Below are positions 9,559 to 19,774 of a stretch of 64,000 nt of DNA, one piece after another. The stretch comes from an uncultured Clostridia bacterium (GTDB lineage: Bacteria; Bacillota; Clostridia; UBA1381; UBA9506), in assembly GCA_934438075.1 (NCBI GenBank), contig CAKSBF010000008.1, positions 49,660 through 113,659 on the forward strand. The letters run 5' to 3'. The position numbers and the translations under genes were made by a program. The notes beneath the pieces were generated by a model, which was not told where the DNA came from, searched no databases, and saw only the letters and a program-made list of their open reading frames with translations. Position 1 is the stretch's first letter; each line of letters begins with the position of its first letter.

Positions 9559-11298
9559 ATGAAAAGATTGTGCATGCTTTTGCTTACAATTTCTTTTCTT
9601 TGCAGCGGCTTGTGTGTTTCTGCACAGGGAGTGACATCGGTAGGCGGTGACGTGACAATTGATTGCACGTTTGACGGACTGAAACAGGGGGCTCCCGTAT
9701 TAATCGTAATTTTGCCTGAAATTAAAGATTCGCAGGGCGAAGATGTAACTCTGCAAAATTTGCCGGCGCAGACTGTAACGGCAGATATGCTTGCAGAGTT
9801 GAAGCAAAAGACCGAATATTTTGAGGTAGTTACAGCAGATGAAAACGGAAAAGTTGTGCTTAGCTGTAAGATGAAGCCGCAGCTTGTTACGGGCGATGTG
9901 CATGTTTATGCTAAATATATGGGCGAACCGGACTGGGTTAAGCTCGGGGAGTTTGAGCATGTCAGCCAGAATGATATTGATTATATTGTAGCCTTGTTTA
10001 ACAATGATATTTCGGGATATAAGGCGGCGATTGACGGGGATTTGTCTGCGGGAAATATTTTAAAAAAATCTTCTGCTGATACAGCATATTATGAAACTTT
10101 GAAAGTGACCGCAGAGACATCTAAAGATTATACAGATGATTTTTGTGAGGTTTTATTCTCCAAAAGACCGGAGAACGGATTTGACCTGAACAGTTTAGTA
10201 AACTGTTTTAATGAAACTGCGGCATGGATTAAGCTGAGAGAACAAGACGATACCCTACAGATCATCAATGACTATAACGCAAAATATTGGAATTTGCCTG
10301 TTTCGGAGGAGAACTTTGCCGGCCTTTCAACTGCGGAAAAAGCTAAGATTTTAACAGCGGTTAAAAAAGGGAAATACAGCACGGCGGCATTGCTTGAAAA
10401 AGGGTTTGAAACAGAACTTGTGCTGGCTCTTTTCAGGGAAGCAACGGAACGCGAGAAACTGAGCAACCTAACAGAAAATGGAAATTTTTCAGCATATTTT
10501 GTCGACGTTCAAACCATGCTTTCTGAAGCGAAAATTGATGAATATAAGAAACTTAACGTTTACAATTATGTGCTGGAGCGTAACAAGAACTGTACAACTT
10601 TTGAGGAGGTTAGGCGGTTGTTTGAGGATGGCATTAAGTCATTAAAGAAAACGCCGTCTTCCTCCGGCGGCGGTTCTTCCGGCGGCAGACAGGTGAGTAA
10701 CACAACCGGAGTGGGCAGAGTGACGCCGGATAATACAACTGTGTCTGATACCGAAAAAACGCTTCCCTTTGTTGATGTGTCTGCTGACAGTTGGGCTTAC
10801 GGTTATGTTCAGCGTTTATATCAAAACAAAATCATTAACGGTGTCAGCGATACGGAGTTTGCTCCCGAACGCTTTATTAAACGAAAGGAATTTGTAAAGA
10901 TTATGATAGGCGTTTTGAATATGGAGCCTTCGCTTTCCGATTCGGTTTTTGATGATTTGCAAACGGGGTGTTATTGGGAGCCGTATATCATGGCGGCATA
11001 TGAAAATGGTCTGATTAACGGAATTTCGGAAAAAACTTTCGGTATGTCTTTCAATATCAGCCGGCAAGACGCGGCAGTTATCATAAGCAGGTTGCTGAAA
11101 AATACAGAAGGCGCGGAGATTGTTTTTAATGACGGGTCAGACATTGCAGATTATGCCAGGAATGCAGTAGGGATTGCGGTAGCGTCCGGGGTTTTCTCAG
11201 GTGATGACAGCGGAAACTTTAATCCGAAACAGAGTTTATCAAGAAGCGAAGCATGTGCCATACTTTGCAGATTGGCTGATAGGCTGAAGGGGGTATGA
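9559..11298 (+). CDS. Surface protein with helical middle, Gly/Ser linker and three C-terminal SLH repeats
   Basis: A 579-aa secreted protein. A signal peptide (to ~23) precedes a ~110-residue beta-rich domain, a helix-rich region (~140-370), a flexible SSSGGGSSGG linker (~373), and three SLH repeats (~410-575) with the usual FxDVxxxxWAxxYV start (here FVDVSADSWAYGYV). The same architecture recurs in the 39666-41330 protein of operon 2. In both operons it directly precedes a ~900-aa SLH protein. No catalytic motif is visible, and a scaffold or anchor role is inferred. GAGGAGGT lies 7 bases before the ATG. Its stop is followed immediately by the next start. Confidence 0.85.
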   Translation: MKRLCMLLLTISFLCSGLCVSAQGVTSVGGDVTIDCTFDGLKQGAPVLIVILPEIKDSQGEDVTLQNLPAQTVTADMLAELKQKTEYFEVVTADENGKVVLSCKMKPQLVTGDVHVYAKYMGEPDWVKLGEFEHVSQNDIDYIVALFNNDISGYKAAIDGDLSAGNILKKSSADTAYYETLKVTAETSKDYTDDFCEVLFSKRPENGFDLNSLVNCFNETAAWIKLREQDDTLQIINDYNAKYWNLPVSEENFAGLSTAEKAKILTAVKKGKYSTAALLEKGFETELVLALFREATEREKLSNLTENGNFSAYFVDVQTMLSEAKIDEYKKLNVYNYVLERNKNCTTFEEVRRLFEDGIKSLKKTPSSSGGGSSGGRQVSNTTGVGRVTPDNTTVSDTEKTLPFVDVSADSWAYGYVQRLYQNKIINGVSDTEFAPERFIKRKEFVKIMIGVLNMEPSLSDSVFDDLQTGCYWEPYIMAAYENGLINGISEKTFGMSFNISRQDAAVIISRLLKNTEGAEIVFNDGSDIADYARNAVGIAVASGVFSGDDSGNFNPKQSLSRSEACAILCRLADRLKGV

Positions 11299-11300
11299 AG

Positions 11301-14006
11301 ATGAAAAAGAGTATTATTTTTCTTGTGACTGTTATATCGGTGCTCTTGGTATATGCAACAATACCTGCCTTCGCAATGGATGAAAATGTAAGTTTGCTGG
11401 AGGACTTAGGCATTTTAAATGAACCGCCTGTATCAAGAGTTATTGTTAAAGGATTTACGAGAAGTGATTTTGCAAAAGCTGTTGCCGTCATGGACGGTTC
11501 TGTACCTATGATTATAAGCGATGATGCAAAGACGTATGCTGATGATATTGCAAAAGATCCTAATTTTAATTCTATTGTTAAGGTAATATCGCTGGGCTAT
11601 ATGTCGGTTGAGGAGGGAAAATTCAGACCGAATGGCAGCATAACACAAAGTGAGGCAGCCGCAGCGCTGGTTAAGGCGCTGGGGTATGACAGTGTTGCTA
11701 AAGAAAATGGCGGAAAAGATTCAGATTATATTTTGTTGGCATCTCGTCTTGGCATTTTTAAGGGGGTAAAGATTAAAGATGCCAACAAGCTTACCTATGA
11801 GGAAGCAGGAAGAATGATTTACAACACAATGGGTCTGCCGCATTATGCCGGTGATTTGTTTGTAAAGCCGTTGGATAGATGTTTTTTTGATAACTGGAGT
11901 CTGACAAAGTATAGCGGAAAAATTCTTGCAAACGCGACATTAGGTATTGGGGTTGATAGGGCTCGTTCGGGTCATGTGAACATAGATGGTGAAATCATTA
12001 AAACAGATATCCTTATTGAAGATAGTTATGTCGGCCGTGATGTCACCTATTATACGCGCGGTACGGATGATGAAAAAACGGTGGTAAGTATAACCGGTGC
12101 AGAAAAAACCGATGTTGAAACTGTATATTCTGCAGATATTGTCAAGGTTGAGTATAACGGGTCAGTGTATAGGATGGTGTATAACGACAGTGAAGAATTG
12201 GAGATTGCCAAAACAGCTTTTATGCTGGTAAACGGCAAGACGGTCAGCCCGAGCACAGAGCTTTTTAATGCATTTAAAAGCGGCACGGTGACTTTTTTGG
12301 ATACGAACCGCGATGGTATTTATGATGTAGGACACATGTCGCTTTTGCAGCAAGGCATCATAGAGGGAATATCGGAAGATGCAAGCAAGATGGTAGTGAG
12401 AATAAAGGACACCCTTAATACAATTAATTTGAAGGATATGGATGTTATTGAAGTTTATAAGGGTAAAAAGACCGCCGCTCTAAACGATTTGGATGCCGGC
12501 ATGGTTGTGGGCGTCTGTGTTGATAACTTTACTGTAGATAAAAACGGTTTGCAATTTCATTATGCAAACAGCAAAATGCTGAAACTTTTTGCGTCTTCGA
12601 GAGTTGAAAATGGCTTTGTAGAAACGGTGGATAAAGACGAAACTGTTTGTGTTGACGAGGTAGAGTTTCCGCTTGGGGCAGCTTATAAAGATTTTGTAAA
12701 AGCAAGATATATTTCAGATATAAAAGCTGGCACGAAAGTTTATCTGTACCTCGACTGCTTTGGAGAAGTTGTTTCTTGGGAGACGGATTCTAATGGAGAT
12801 GTGTATTCATATGGATATATAATCAAAGCATCAGTCGAAAAGAATGGTCTTGACCGAGAGCTTGCCTTTAAAGTTTTAAATCAAAATGGAGACATCGTCA
12901 CTTATCAGACAAAAAAGGCAAGCTTTATACTGGATGGAGTAAAAACTGATGTAAAACAAGACAGTACGGTTTATGCTGTCGGTTCGGGCAGTGTCGATTT
13001 GAGCAAGCGGCAGTTGATACGTTATCGTGCGGAAGAAAATGTTATGCGTGAAATAGACACAAAGCTTATTCGCCCCGGTGTTGAGAGCAAAGAGGGTTCG
13101 CTTAACGCAAGCTTGCCGTTTGATTTTTACTCGGAGGGTCAGCAGGCCTCGAAGATACAAAGGCAGAGCGTTGGTAAAAAGTTTATTATCCCTGATAATT
13201 GCATTGTTTTTGTAGATGAGGGTCTTGCGACGGGGAGTGTTTCTGATAAAGATTTTTCCGTGCAGGGAGCAAGTGTTATTTCTTCATCGGGTGAATATTA
13301 TGTTGAGGGTTTTGATGCAACCGAAAAGAATGAACTTCCTGTAGTTGTTTATTACAGCCAATATGGTATGACTGAGAGTGCGGCCGTACGGCAGTCACTT
13401 GCGCACCACGTGATAAACTGCTTTATCATTGATAAGGTTACAAAAAGCATGAAGAATGAAGAGATGGGTTGGATGCTCACTCTGTACGGACCGCAGGGAC
13501 GGGTAGAACGCTTTGTTCCCGAGAATACGGTGGCGCTGTATCAGTCACAGTCCCCGTCCGACTGGGGAGAAAAGGTCAAGCTTTATCGGGTAGATATTTC
13601 TCAATTTGATGCAACGCTGAAAAGCGGGGATATTATTCGCTTTACAACAACAACCAGCGGAGACATCAACTATATTGAAAAATTGTTTGACTTTGAAAAG
13701 CACAAGGATAGTTTGCTTGCGGTGCCGGAGGGCGGCGGTACAAAATATGGTTTTGCGCGAGTGGAGAAAACCTACGGAGACGTTATTAAGTACAATTATA
13801 AGGATATTGGAGACAAAGAAAGCTATGTTTTGAAAAAACGGACAGAATATGCGGTTGTCCCTGTTTATAACGTATCAACGGGAAAAGTTGCGGCGTATCA
13901 ATACAAAGACTTGCCTTCGGAGGCGCGCGGCGATGATGTCAAGGTGTTTTTAAGATATTATGACGACACCTACATTTTTGATTACATATTCTATCTTTAT
14001 GAATAA
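11301..14006 (+). CDS. Large surface protein with N-terminal SLH repeats and a long beta-rich body, family not recognised
   Basis: About 901 aa. A signal peptide (to ~25) is followed by degenerate SLH repeats (~30-190), recognisable from FRPNGSITQSEAAAAL, and then ~700 residues of short beta strands with many Lys, Asp and Val. The C-terminus ends DYIFYLYE. A parallel protein with the same layout and an IFIYE end lies at 41349-44006. ATG at 11301 is preferred because GGGGG lies 7 bases upstream; the in-frame ATG at 11295 overlaps the previous stop and is too close to that site. Coupling with the preceding SLH gene is therefore tight. No enzyme motif was found; a structural S-layer-like or ligand-presenting role is a guess. 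Confidence 0.82.
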   Translation: MKKSIIFLVTVISVLLVYATIPAFAMDENVSLLEDLGILNEPPVSRVIVKGFTRSDFAKAVAVMDGSVPMIISDDAKTYADDIAKDPNFNSIVKVISLGYMSVEEGKFRPNGSITQSEAAAALVKALGYDSVAKENGGKDSDYILLASRLGIFKGVKIKDANKLTYEEAGRMIYNTMGLPHYAGDLFVKPLDRCFFDNWSLTKYSGKILANATLGIGVDRARSGHVNIDGEIIKTDILIEDSYVGRDVTYYTRGTDDEKTVVSITGAEKTDVETVYSADIVKVEYNGSVYRMVYNDSEELEIAKTAFMLVNGKTVSPSTELFNAFKSGTVTFLDTNRDGIYDVGHMSLLQQGIIEGISEDASKMVVRIKDTLNTINLKDMDVIEVYKGKKTAALNDLDAGMVVGVCVDNFTVDKNGLQFHYANSKMLKLFASSRVENGFVETVDKDETVCVDEVEFPLGAAYKDFVKARYISDIKAGTKVYLYLDCFGEVVSWETDSNGDVYSYGYIIKASVEKNGLDRELAFKVLNQNGDIVTYQTKKASFILDGVKTDVKQDSTVYAVGSGSVDLSKRQLIRYRAEENVMREIDTKLIRPGVESKEGSLNASLPFDFYSEGQQASKIQRQSVGKKFIIPDNCIVFVDEGLATGSVSDKDFSVQGASVISSSGEYYVEGFDATEKNELPVVVYYSQYGMTESAAVRQSLAHHVINCFIIDKVTKSMKNEEMGWMLTLYGPQGRVERFVPENTVALYQSQSPSDWGEKVKLYRVDISQFDATLKSGDIIRFTTTTSGDINYIEKLFDFEKHKDSLLAVPEGGGTKYGFARVEKTYGDVIKYNYKDIGDKESYVLKKRTEYAVVPVYNVSTGKVAAYQYKDLPSEARGDDVKVFLRYYDDTYIFDYIFYLYE

Positions 14007-14020
14007 GGGAGGTGAGTGAA

Positions 14021-15307
14021 TTGAGGAAGATAGCTTTATGCTTCATGGTTATTTTTGCATTGTTGGTACCGTCCGGTATTTTAGTAAGCGCTGACGCACC
14101 GGTAAATATTTTGGCGGATTTTGAAGATGGTGTGCTGTCACAGGGACTGACAAACAATATTTCTGGTTCGGCAATCGTTGAAAATGAAGGCAAGGACGGA
14201 ACACGCGGTTTGTTAATTCCCGGGAATGATCAGCATAGATACCTTGCGACAACAGAGATACCCATGCTGGATACCGGTGACAAAAATCTTGTAATATCCT
14301 ATGATTTAAGGGTATCCAAAATACCGACAACACTTCTGGGGACAGGCAATATCATTACTTTTTTGGGTGGACAAAGGACGGATGGCGGCTATAATCAGCT
14401 CAATTTAAAATATGACGTTAACACTCAAAAAGTAGTATTTGGTGTGCGAAACAGTACAGATGTCGATGAAGTCATAACTACGGATAAGTGGTACCGCATT
14501 GTGGTGTTTTATAAAGGGGGAACGCAAAATCGTTACACTTATCTGATGTCAGACACCGGTGATGTCTTGTGGAGCGGTCATGCGTGGGACAATGCGTATG
14601 ATGTGCCGTCCGTTTTTGGATTGGTTATGATACCTTATGGTGCTCCGTCGGATATAGAGCTCGTGGTTGACAATATTGCGGTTAATGTTTACGATCCATC
14701 GGAGGCGCCTCAGCTTTTGCTTAGCACGGTAAAAGACGGTGAAGAAAATATTTTAAGAAATCAAAAAATGTGCTTCACCTTTAATCAGCTGATTGATACT
14801 TCTTCGGAGATTTCTGTGAAAGATAGTTCGGGCAGTAGTGTTGCTGTTACAGCCGCAATTGCAAACAACAGCGCTTTCATAAGCTTTGACAGTTTATTGG
14901 AAAAGAAGGAGACCTATACCATATATTTTGAAAATGTAACAAATGCAAATGGTATTGCGAGCAGTGCACAAAGTATTTCCTTCACTACGGAATCGGTTCA
15001 TTTGATGGAACCTCCTGCTATTCGGCAGATAACGCCTGCCGGGAATAAGCTTACGATTGATTTTGCTTTGAATGATCCGTTTGGCTATTCCTATTTTACC
15101 GGTGTTGCTGTGGCTGCGGTTTACGATAATGACGGATGTATGGCGGGGGTTGACGCAGTGTTTTTGGATAATGTACAGACAGGAAATTTGTCAGAAGAAT
15201 TTTCGCTTGATATTTCCGGCAATAACATACAACGAGTAAAGCTTATGCTGTTTGATACTGCAGAGGGTTTAACACCTCTTTCCGTGCAAGAAGCAACGAT
15301 TTCCTGA
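14021..15307 (+). CDS. Secreted LamG-like / Big_5-like protein
   Basis: About 428 aa, with a signal peptide to ~22. Residues ~27-225 form a concanavalin-like beta-sandwich: ADFEDG near the start, a KWYRIVVFYKGG strand, and VVDNIAVNVYD at the end, the pattern of a LamG domain. Residues ~232-325 resemble a bacterial Ig (Big_5) domain (CFTFNQ... ending ISFTTES). The last ~95 residues form a module also present in four other proteins here (see findings). The start is TTG at 14021, 6 bases after GGGAGGTGA; the upstream GTG at 14012 lies inside that site. No anchor or catalytic motif is visible. Likely a polysaccharide-binding accessory protein. Confidence 0.78.
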   Translation: MRKIALCFMVIFALLVPSGILVSADAPVNILADFEDGVLSQGLTNNISGSAIVENEGKDGTRGLLIPGNDQHRYLATTEIPMLDTGDKNLVISYDLRVSKIPTTLLGTGNIITFLGGQRTDGGYNQLNLKYDVNTQKVVFGVRNSTDVDEVITTDKWYRIVVFYKGGTQNRYTYLMSDTGDVLWSGHAWDNAYDVPSVFGLVMIPYGAPSDIELVVDNIAVNVYDPSEAPQLLLSTVKDGEENILRNQKMCFTFNQLIDTSSEISVKDSSGSSVAVTAAIANNSAFISFDSLLEKKETYTIYFENVTNANGIASSAQSISFTTESVHLMEPPAIRQITPAGNKLTIDFALNDPFGYSYFTGVAVAAVYDNDGCMAGVDAVFLDNVQTGNLSEEFSLDISGNNIQRVKLMLFDTAEGLTPLSVQEATIS

Positions 15308-15350
15308 CGGTATAAATTTTATAATATATAAGAAATAGGAGGAAGAAAAA

Positions 15351-18300
15351 ATGTTAAAAAAGACAATGGCTCTGTTTTTCGTTACAGTTTTTCTTGTTAT
15401 GGCTATTCCCGCGGCGGGAGTTTTTGCTGCAGGTGAGCACAACCTCTCTGCAACTGAAAATTTTGAGGATGGTCTGCTGGATGCGACATACTTTACCAAT
15501 GACTTTAGCGGCGCTGAGGTGCGTGACGGGATCGGAAGAGATGGCGGCAAGGCACTGTTTGTCAGCGGAACAGGCGGAATCAGAACGAAGAATACGACCG
15601 TAACAACTGATGATCAGCCTGCGCTTTCGTTTGACTTTAAGGTGACAAAAATGCCGACGGATTTCAGTGCGGACAGCAACGGAGATATTTTACAGCTTGC
15701 GCACCATGATAACAGCTATACCATTAGCGTGAGAAAGGACGATGATAATAAAATTTATCTCGTTCACCGCACCGATCCAACTAATTGTAAAGTAGAGATA
15801 CAGAAGGACAAATGGTATCGTATAGGAGAAGCAACTGACCAGGCATCCACTCATTTATTTAATTATGTTTTAGATGAAAACGGCGAAAAGTTATTCCGTC
15901 AAAGAAAATGGAATGCGACCAATAACGATGAAAATGCTTTTAACTATCTGATTGCCGGGACTTTGGGCGGCAGCAGCGATATGGAGTTTGTTATTGATAA
16001 CATTACCTATTCCGTAAAGAATAAAGCAACGTATGGTCCGGCATTGGTTTACAGCAGCATTGCAAATAATGCAACGGGGGTTTCAATAGTGACAAGGTCC
16101 ATGCAGGTGCGGTTTGATTCGCCGTTTGTTTGTGCCAATAATGTGTGGCCTGCATCGTTAGCGGGGGTAACGATCACACCGGCAGGGGGGACGCCTGTCA
16201 GCTGTACGGCGGCACCTGCGATCGACTGGTTTAGCAGCATGGACTACACAGTTTCATGGCCGATGGATTTACAGCCGTCAACGACGTACACGCTTGATTT
16301 TTCAGGCTGCCAAAACACCTCCGGGGCAGCTGCAACAGGGGCGGTAACTTTTACCACGGGTGTTGCTTCGCTGGAAGAGAGCGTGCTGTACGACGGTTTT
16401 GAGGATACGAGCCTGCACGATAACACAGGACATACTTATGGCGGCACGACGGCGCCGTTTTATTCCAATTGGAACACCTTTTACTCCGATGGCGCGGTAA
16501 CGGTAACGGATGCATATAGCGGAAACTATGCGCTGAAGGTTTCGCAAATAAATTCAAGTGGGGAAAAATATAAAGCGCGCCTGCTTGCAAGAAATAACTA
16601 TGCGGCGGATAAAACGGTGGTTTTGACTTACAGGATTAAAATAAAGAATGCCGCCGTGAAGTATGACGAAGCGACAAAGCTTTATACAGAAGGAAACGCC
16701 ATAGATTTTGGGTTGCTTTCCGACGCCACCTATGCAGTGAGCCAGAGTTCATCTGTGGCCTGGATTGCATTGGATCAGCACAATGGTCAGCATTATATCG
16801 GAGCGCATCTTCCGGGAGCTTTTTCCTCGGAGGACACGGCCGGACGGAAGGGATATTATTATACAGAAGATAAATGGTATAATGTAATAAGAACCATTGG
16901 CAGTGGGAAGCAGAGCTTTGCATTAATTGACCCGGAGAGCGGAGAAAAACTGTTTGAAAGTTCTAAGGAAAAAGATCCGAATTCAAACATTATCGTTATC
17001 GTTGATATTCCGGATGGAAGAAATAACAATGATTATTCAACCAACAACACAGGCGCTTCCGTTACGGTTGATGATGTCAGCATGTGGTCGCTTGACGCCA
17101 ATGCAGAGGCACACAAGCTTGCGGTAACGCTTCCGACAAAGACGGAGTATGATAAAAATAATGAAAAAATACTTTTAACTTTCAATCAGCCTGTCATGCC
17201 GGACAGACATGAAGTAGAAGTTTATTACGGCGATGAATGTGTGACGAGTACCAATCAAACATTTAAGGTTTCCTATAAGGATTTTAATAAAGTTGAGCTT
17301 GACCTTACAGGTCTCGACTACGCGTCTGATTATACCATTGATTTGAACGGAATTAAATCCGTTGCCGGCATTGCTATGAAAGACCGGACGAATACGTTGT
17401 ATCATTTTAATACGAAAGAGGACAGCAACCATGCGGTGAGCGTTATCGGAGATGTTGCTGCCACAGGTTTTGCAAACGGCGCGATAAGCTCGGGAGCTAC
17501 TTTGAGTTTTCGGATAAACAACAATACAGCAGAACAAAATGTTTCCTCAAGACTGATAGCGGCTGTCTATAAAACCGGCGGGGAACTTTTGGGAGTGGAG
17601 TCTGTGTCAAAAGAGATTACAGACGATACGGCAGCTCTGACTTTCGTAAACAACTATTCGGATGTATGTAAAATTAAGCTTTTTGCACTGGATAATTTTG
17701 TAAATTTAAAACCGCTTGGAGAAATTAAAGAGATTTGGGGCGGAAAAACGGAGCTTCTTATGATTGGCAACTCCTTGTCTGAGGATTCGGCAGCATATCT
17801 TCACGACATGGCGGAGGCAAGCGGGGTTTCTCTGAATCAAACGGTTATGCTTGTAGGCGGCGCGGATATTTCGCATCATGCGGCAAACTTAAGAGCTGAC
17901 CTTGCGGATCCCGATTACGAGCCGGAGGGTGGAGACAAACGGGATAAATATTATAATTATGTAAACGGACAGGTGCATGCGCAGCCGTGGAAAAAATTGA
18001 CGCAGGCGCTTAAAGCAAAAAAGTATGATATTATTACTTTGCAGGGCTTTTATTATGATGGGGAATCCTATTCCGAAAAAAGCTTTCAGGACCTTTCATA
18101 TCTTGTAACGGAAATTAAGAAACTGCATCCAAATGCAAAGATTATGCTTTATGAAATCTGGCCTGATTATAAGGGAAGTTACATCCCGGGAATGGTTCCT
18201 GCCGATATTTTTAATTGTATCATCTCGCCGGTCACGCGTGAGTGGGCAGACCGGCTCGGTGTGGAGGTAATACCGAGCGGGGCGGCGTTCGTCTTGGCGG

Positions 18301-18599
18301 AGGAAAAGTATGGTGATGAGTTTAATCACCAGTACCCCGACTCTGCATCGAATACCGACCCGGGGGTTCAGACTCCGGCAGAAGAGCTTTTAGCAGGTTC
18401 TAAGGGCCTGTACAGAGATATCAATCATGCAAGCTATTATGGAAGATATTTAACGGATGCGGTTATTTTTGAGTCTGTTACAGGCGCGAGACCGAGCGAC
18501 ACATATACTGTTCCTGCTCCTGACGGTGTGACAGATCATGCGGGAAATCTTGCAAAGCTTCGCGAGGTTGCACATAAAGCTGTTTTAGAAGCAAAATAA
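15351..18599 (+). CDS. Multidomain secreted protein with C-terminal SGNH-hydrolase (DUF4886-like) domain
   Basis: 1082 aa, with a signal peptide to ~26. Two copies of a LamG-like plus Big_5-like unit follow (about 30-340 and 345-700). Each LamG-like part starts with FEDG/FEDT and ends near VIDNITYSV or VDDVSMWS. A beta module (~705-795) matches the C-termini of neighbouring proteins. The final ~280 residues match the SGNH/GDSL esterase fold as in DUF4886: IGNSLSED near ~805 (nucleophile Ser), a glycine-rich VGGADI block, and DINHASYYG near ~1023 (Asp-His of the triad). A sugar acetyl- or methyl-esterase acting on a decorated polysaccharide is the likely role. AGGAGGAAG precedes the ATG. Confidence 0.85.
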   Translation: MLKKTMALFFVTVFLVMAIPAAGVFAAGEHNLSATENFEDGLLDATYFTNDFSGAEVRDGIGRDGGKALFVSGTGGIRTKNTTVTTDDQPALSFDFKVTKMPTDFSADSNGDILQLAHHDNSYTISVRKDDDNKIYLVHRTDPTNCKVEIQKDKWYRIGEATDQASTHLFNYVLDENGEKLFRQRKWNATNNDENAFNYLIAGTLGGSSDMEFVIDNITYSVKNKATYGPALVYSSIANNATGVSIVTRSMQVRFDSPFVCANNVWPASLAGVTITPAGGTPVSCTAAPAIDWFSSMDYTVSWPMDLQPSTTYTLDFSGCQNTSGAAATGAVTFTTGVASLEESVLYDGFEDTSLHDNTGHTYGGTTAPFYSNWNTFYSDGAVTVTDAYSGNYALKVSQINSSGEKYKARLLARNNYAADKTVVLTYRIKIKNAAVKYDEATKLYTEGNAIDFGLLSDATYAVSQSSSVAWIALDQHNGQHYIGAHLPGAFSSEDTAGRKGYYYTEDKWYNVIRTIGSGKQSFALIDPESGEKLFESSKEKDPNSNIIVIVDIPDGRNNNDYSTNNTGASVTVDDVSMWSLDANAEAHKLAVTLPTKTEYDKNNEKILLTFNQPVMPDRHEVEVYYGDECVTSTNQTFKVSYKDFNKVELDLTGLDYASDYTIDLNGIKSVAGIAMKDRTNTLYHFNTKEDSNHAVSVIGDVAATGFANGAISSGATLSFRINNNTAEQNVSSRLIAAVYKTGGELLGVESVSKEITDDTAALTFVNNYSDVCKIKLFALDNFVNLKPLGEIKEIWGGKTELLMIGNSLSEDSAAYLHDMAEASGVSLNQTVMLVGGADISHHAANLRADLADPDYEPEGGDKRDKYYNYVNGQVHAQPWKKLTQALKAKKYDIITLQGFYYDGESYSEKSFQDLSYLVTEIKKLHPNAKIMLYEIWPDYKGSYIPGMVPADIFNCIISPVTREWADRLGVEVIPSGAAFVLAEEKYGDEFNHQYPDSASNTDPGVQTPAEELLAGSKGLYRDINHASYYGRYLTDAVIFESVTGARPSDTYTVPAPDGVTDHAGNLAKLREVAHKAVLEAK

Positions 18600-18724
18600 T
18601 GTCAATAAGGATACATCGCCGGAGCTTTGCCGCTTCGGCGGTATTACTAATATGGGATTAATCAGTATAAAGCTAATAAAATTTGCAATAGAAAAGTCAA
18701 AATTGTACATGGAGGTATTTTAAC

Positions 18725-19774
18725 ATGAAAATAGGTATTATAGGCTGCGGAACAATAGCCAACAATGCACATATTCCGGCTTACATGAATAATCGGAAAG
18801 CAGAAATTAAATATTTTTGTGATATTATTATGGAAAGAGCGGAGAAGGCAGTCAGTCAATATGGCTGCGGAGTGGCTGTAAAGGACTATAGGGAGGTCAT
18901 AAACGATCCCGAGGTTGCTGCTGTGTCGGTATGTACCCCGAATAAAATGCATTCTGAAATTGCAATTGCGGCGTTGAAGGCAGGCAAGCATGTTTTGTGT
19001 GAAAAACCGGCGGCGAGAGTATATAAAGAGGCGCTGGAGATGCAAAAGGTACAGCATGAAACCGGTAAGATTTTAAATATCGGCGTGGTAAACCGCTTTA
19101 ACAAAGGAGTCAACAAACTGAAGGAACTGATCGATCAGGGCGAACTTGGAGAAGTTTATCAGGTATATGTCAGTTTTAGAAGCCACAGAAGCATACCGGG
19201 GCTGGGAGGAGCGTTTACAACCAAGGATATTGCCGGCGGGGGCGTTATGATTGACTGGGGAGTTCATTTTTTTGATATTGTTATGTTTGCCTGCGGAGAT
19301 CCGAAACCGCTTACAGCTTCGGCAGAAACTTTTTCAAAACTGGGAAAGCCTATAGATGAATATGTGTTTACTGATATGTGGGCAGGTCCTCCTGACAAGA
19401 ACGGAATTTATGATGTTGAGGAAGGGGTTACGGGAATGGTTCGCACCGATGGCCCGGTTATTACCTTCAATGGAGCATGGGCGCAAAATATAGGTGAAAA
19501 TGAGATGTTTATTGATTTTATGGGGACAAAGGGCGGTATCCGTTTGCAATATGGGGCTGACTTTACCTTGTATTCTACGAAAAACGGTATGCTTACAAAA
19601 AATACATTTAGTTTTAAAATGCCTGATATGTTTCAGACTGAAATAGACAGCTTCATTGACTGTGTGGAAAGCGGAGAAAAGCTTGCCTCGCATATTGATA
19701 CCAATATTATAACTGCCAGGATGATGGACGCAATATACCGTTCTGCGGAAACGCATACGGAGGTTACGTTATGA
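18725..19774 (+). CDS. Gfo/Idh/MocA family NAD(P)-dependent oxidoreductase
   Basis: A 349-aa cytoplasmic enzyme. The N-terminal Rossmann fold starts with IGIIGCGTIANNAH (GxGxxA-type), followed by CTPNKMH and the conserved CEKP lysine motif (~96-99). The C-terminal alpha/beta domain carries GGGVMIDWGVHFFD, the usual site of the His/Asp used in sugar C-oxidation. GGAGGT precedes the ATG. It overlaps the next gene by 4 bases (ATGA), a sign of coupled translation. In polysaccharide loci such enzymes oxidise or epimerise released sugars, including uronic acids; the exact substrate is open. Confidence 0.93.
   Translation: MKIGIIGCGTIANNAHIPAYMNNRKAEIKYFCDIIMERAEKAVSQYGCGVAVKDYREVINDPEVAAVSVCTPNKMHSEIAIAALKAGKHVLCEKPAARVYKEALEMQKVQHETGKILNIGVVNRFNKGVNKLKELIDQGELGEVYQVYVSFRSHRSIPGLGGAFTTKDIAGGGVMIDWGVHFFDIVMFACGDPKPLTASAETFSKLGKPIDEYVFTDMWAGPPDKNGIYDVEEGVTGMVRTDGPVITFNGAWAQNIGENEMFIDFMGTKGGIRLQYGADFTLYSTKNGMLTKNTFSFKMPDMFQTEIDSFIDCVESGEKLASHIDTNIITARMMDAIYRSAETHTEVTL

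Noticed and set aside
14012..14020. GTG start of the 14021 gene
   Set aside because: It overlaps the ribosome binding site GGGAGGTGA, so the TTG at 14021 is preferred.
18612..18648. GC-rich hairpin after the esterase gene (CGCCGGAGC/GCTTCGGCG)
   Set aside because: No T run follows, and the next gene is close and on the same strand, so I do not call it a terminator; an attenuating role is possible.
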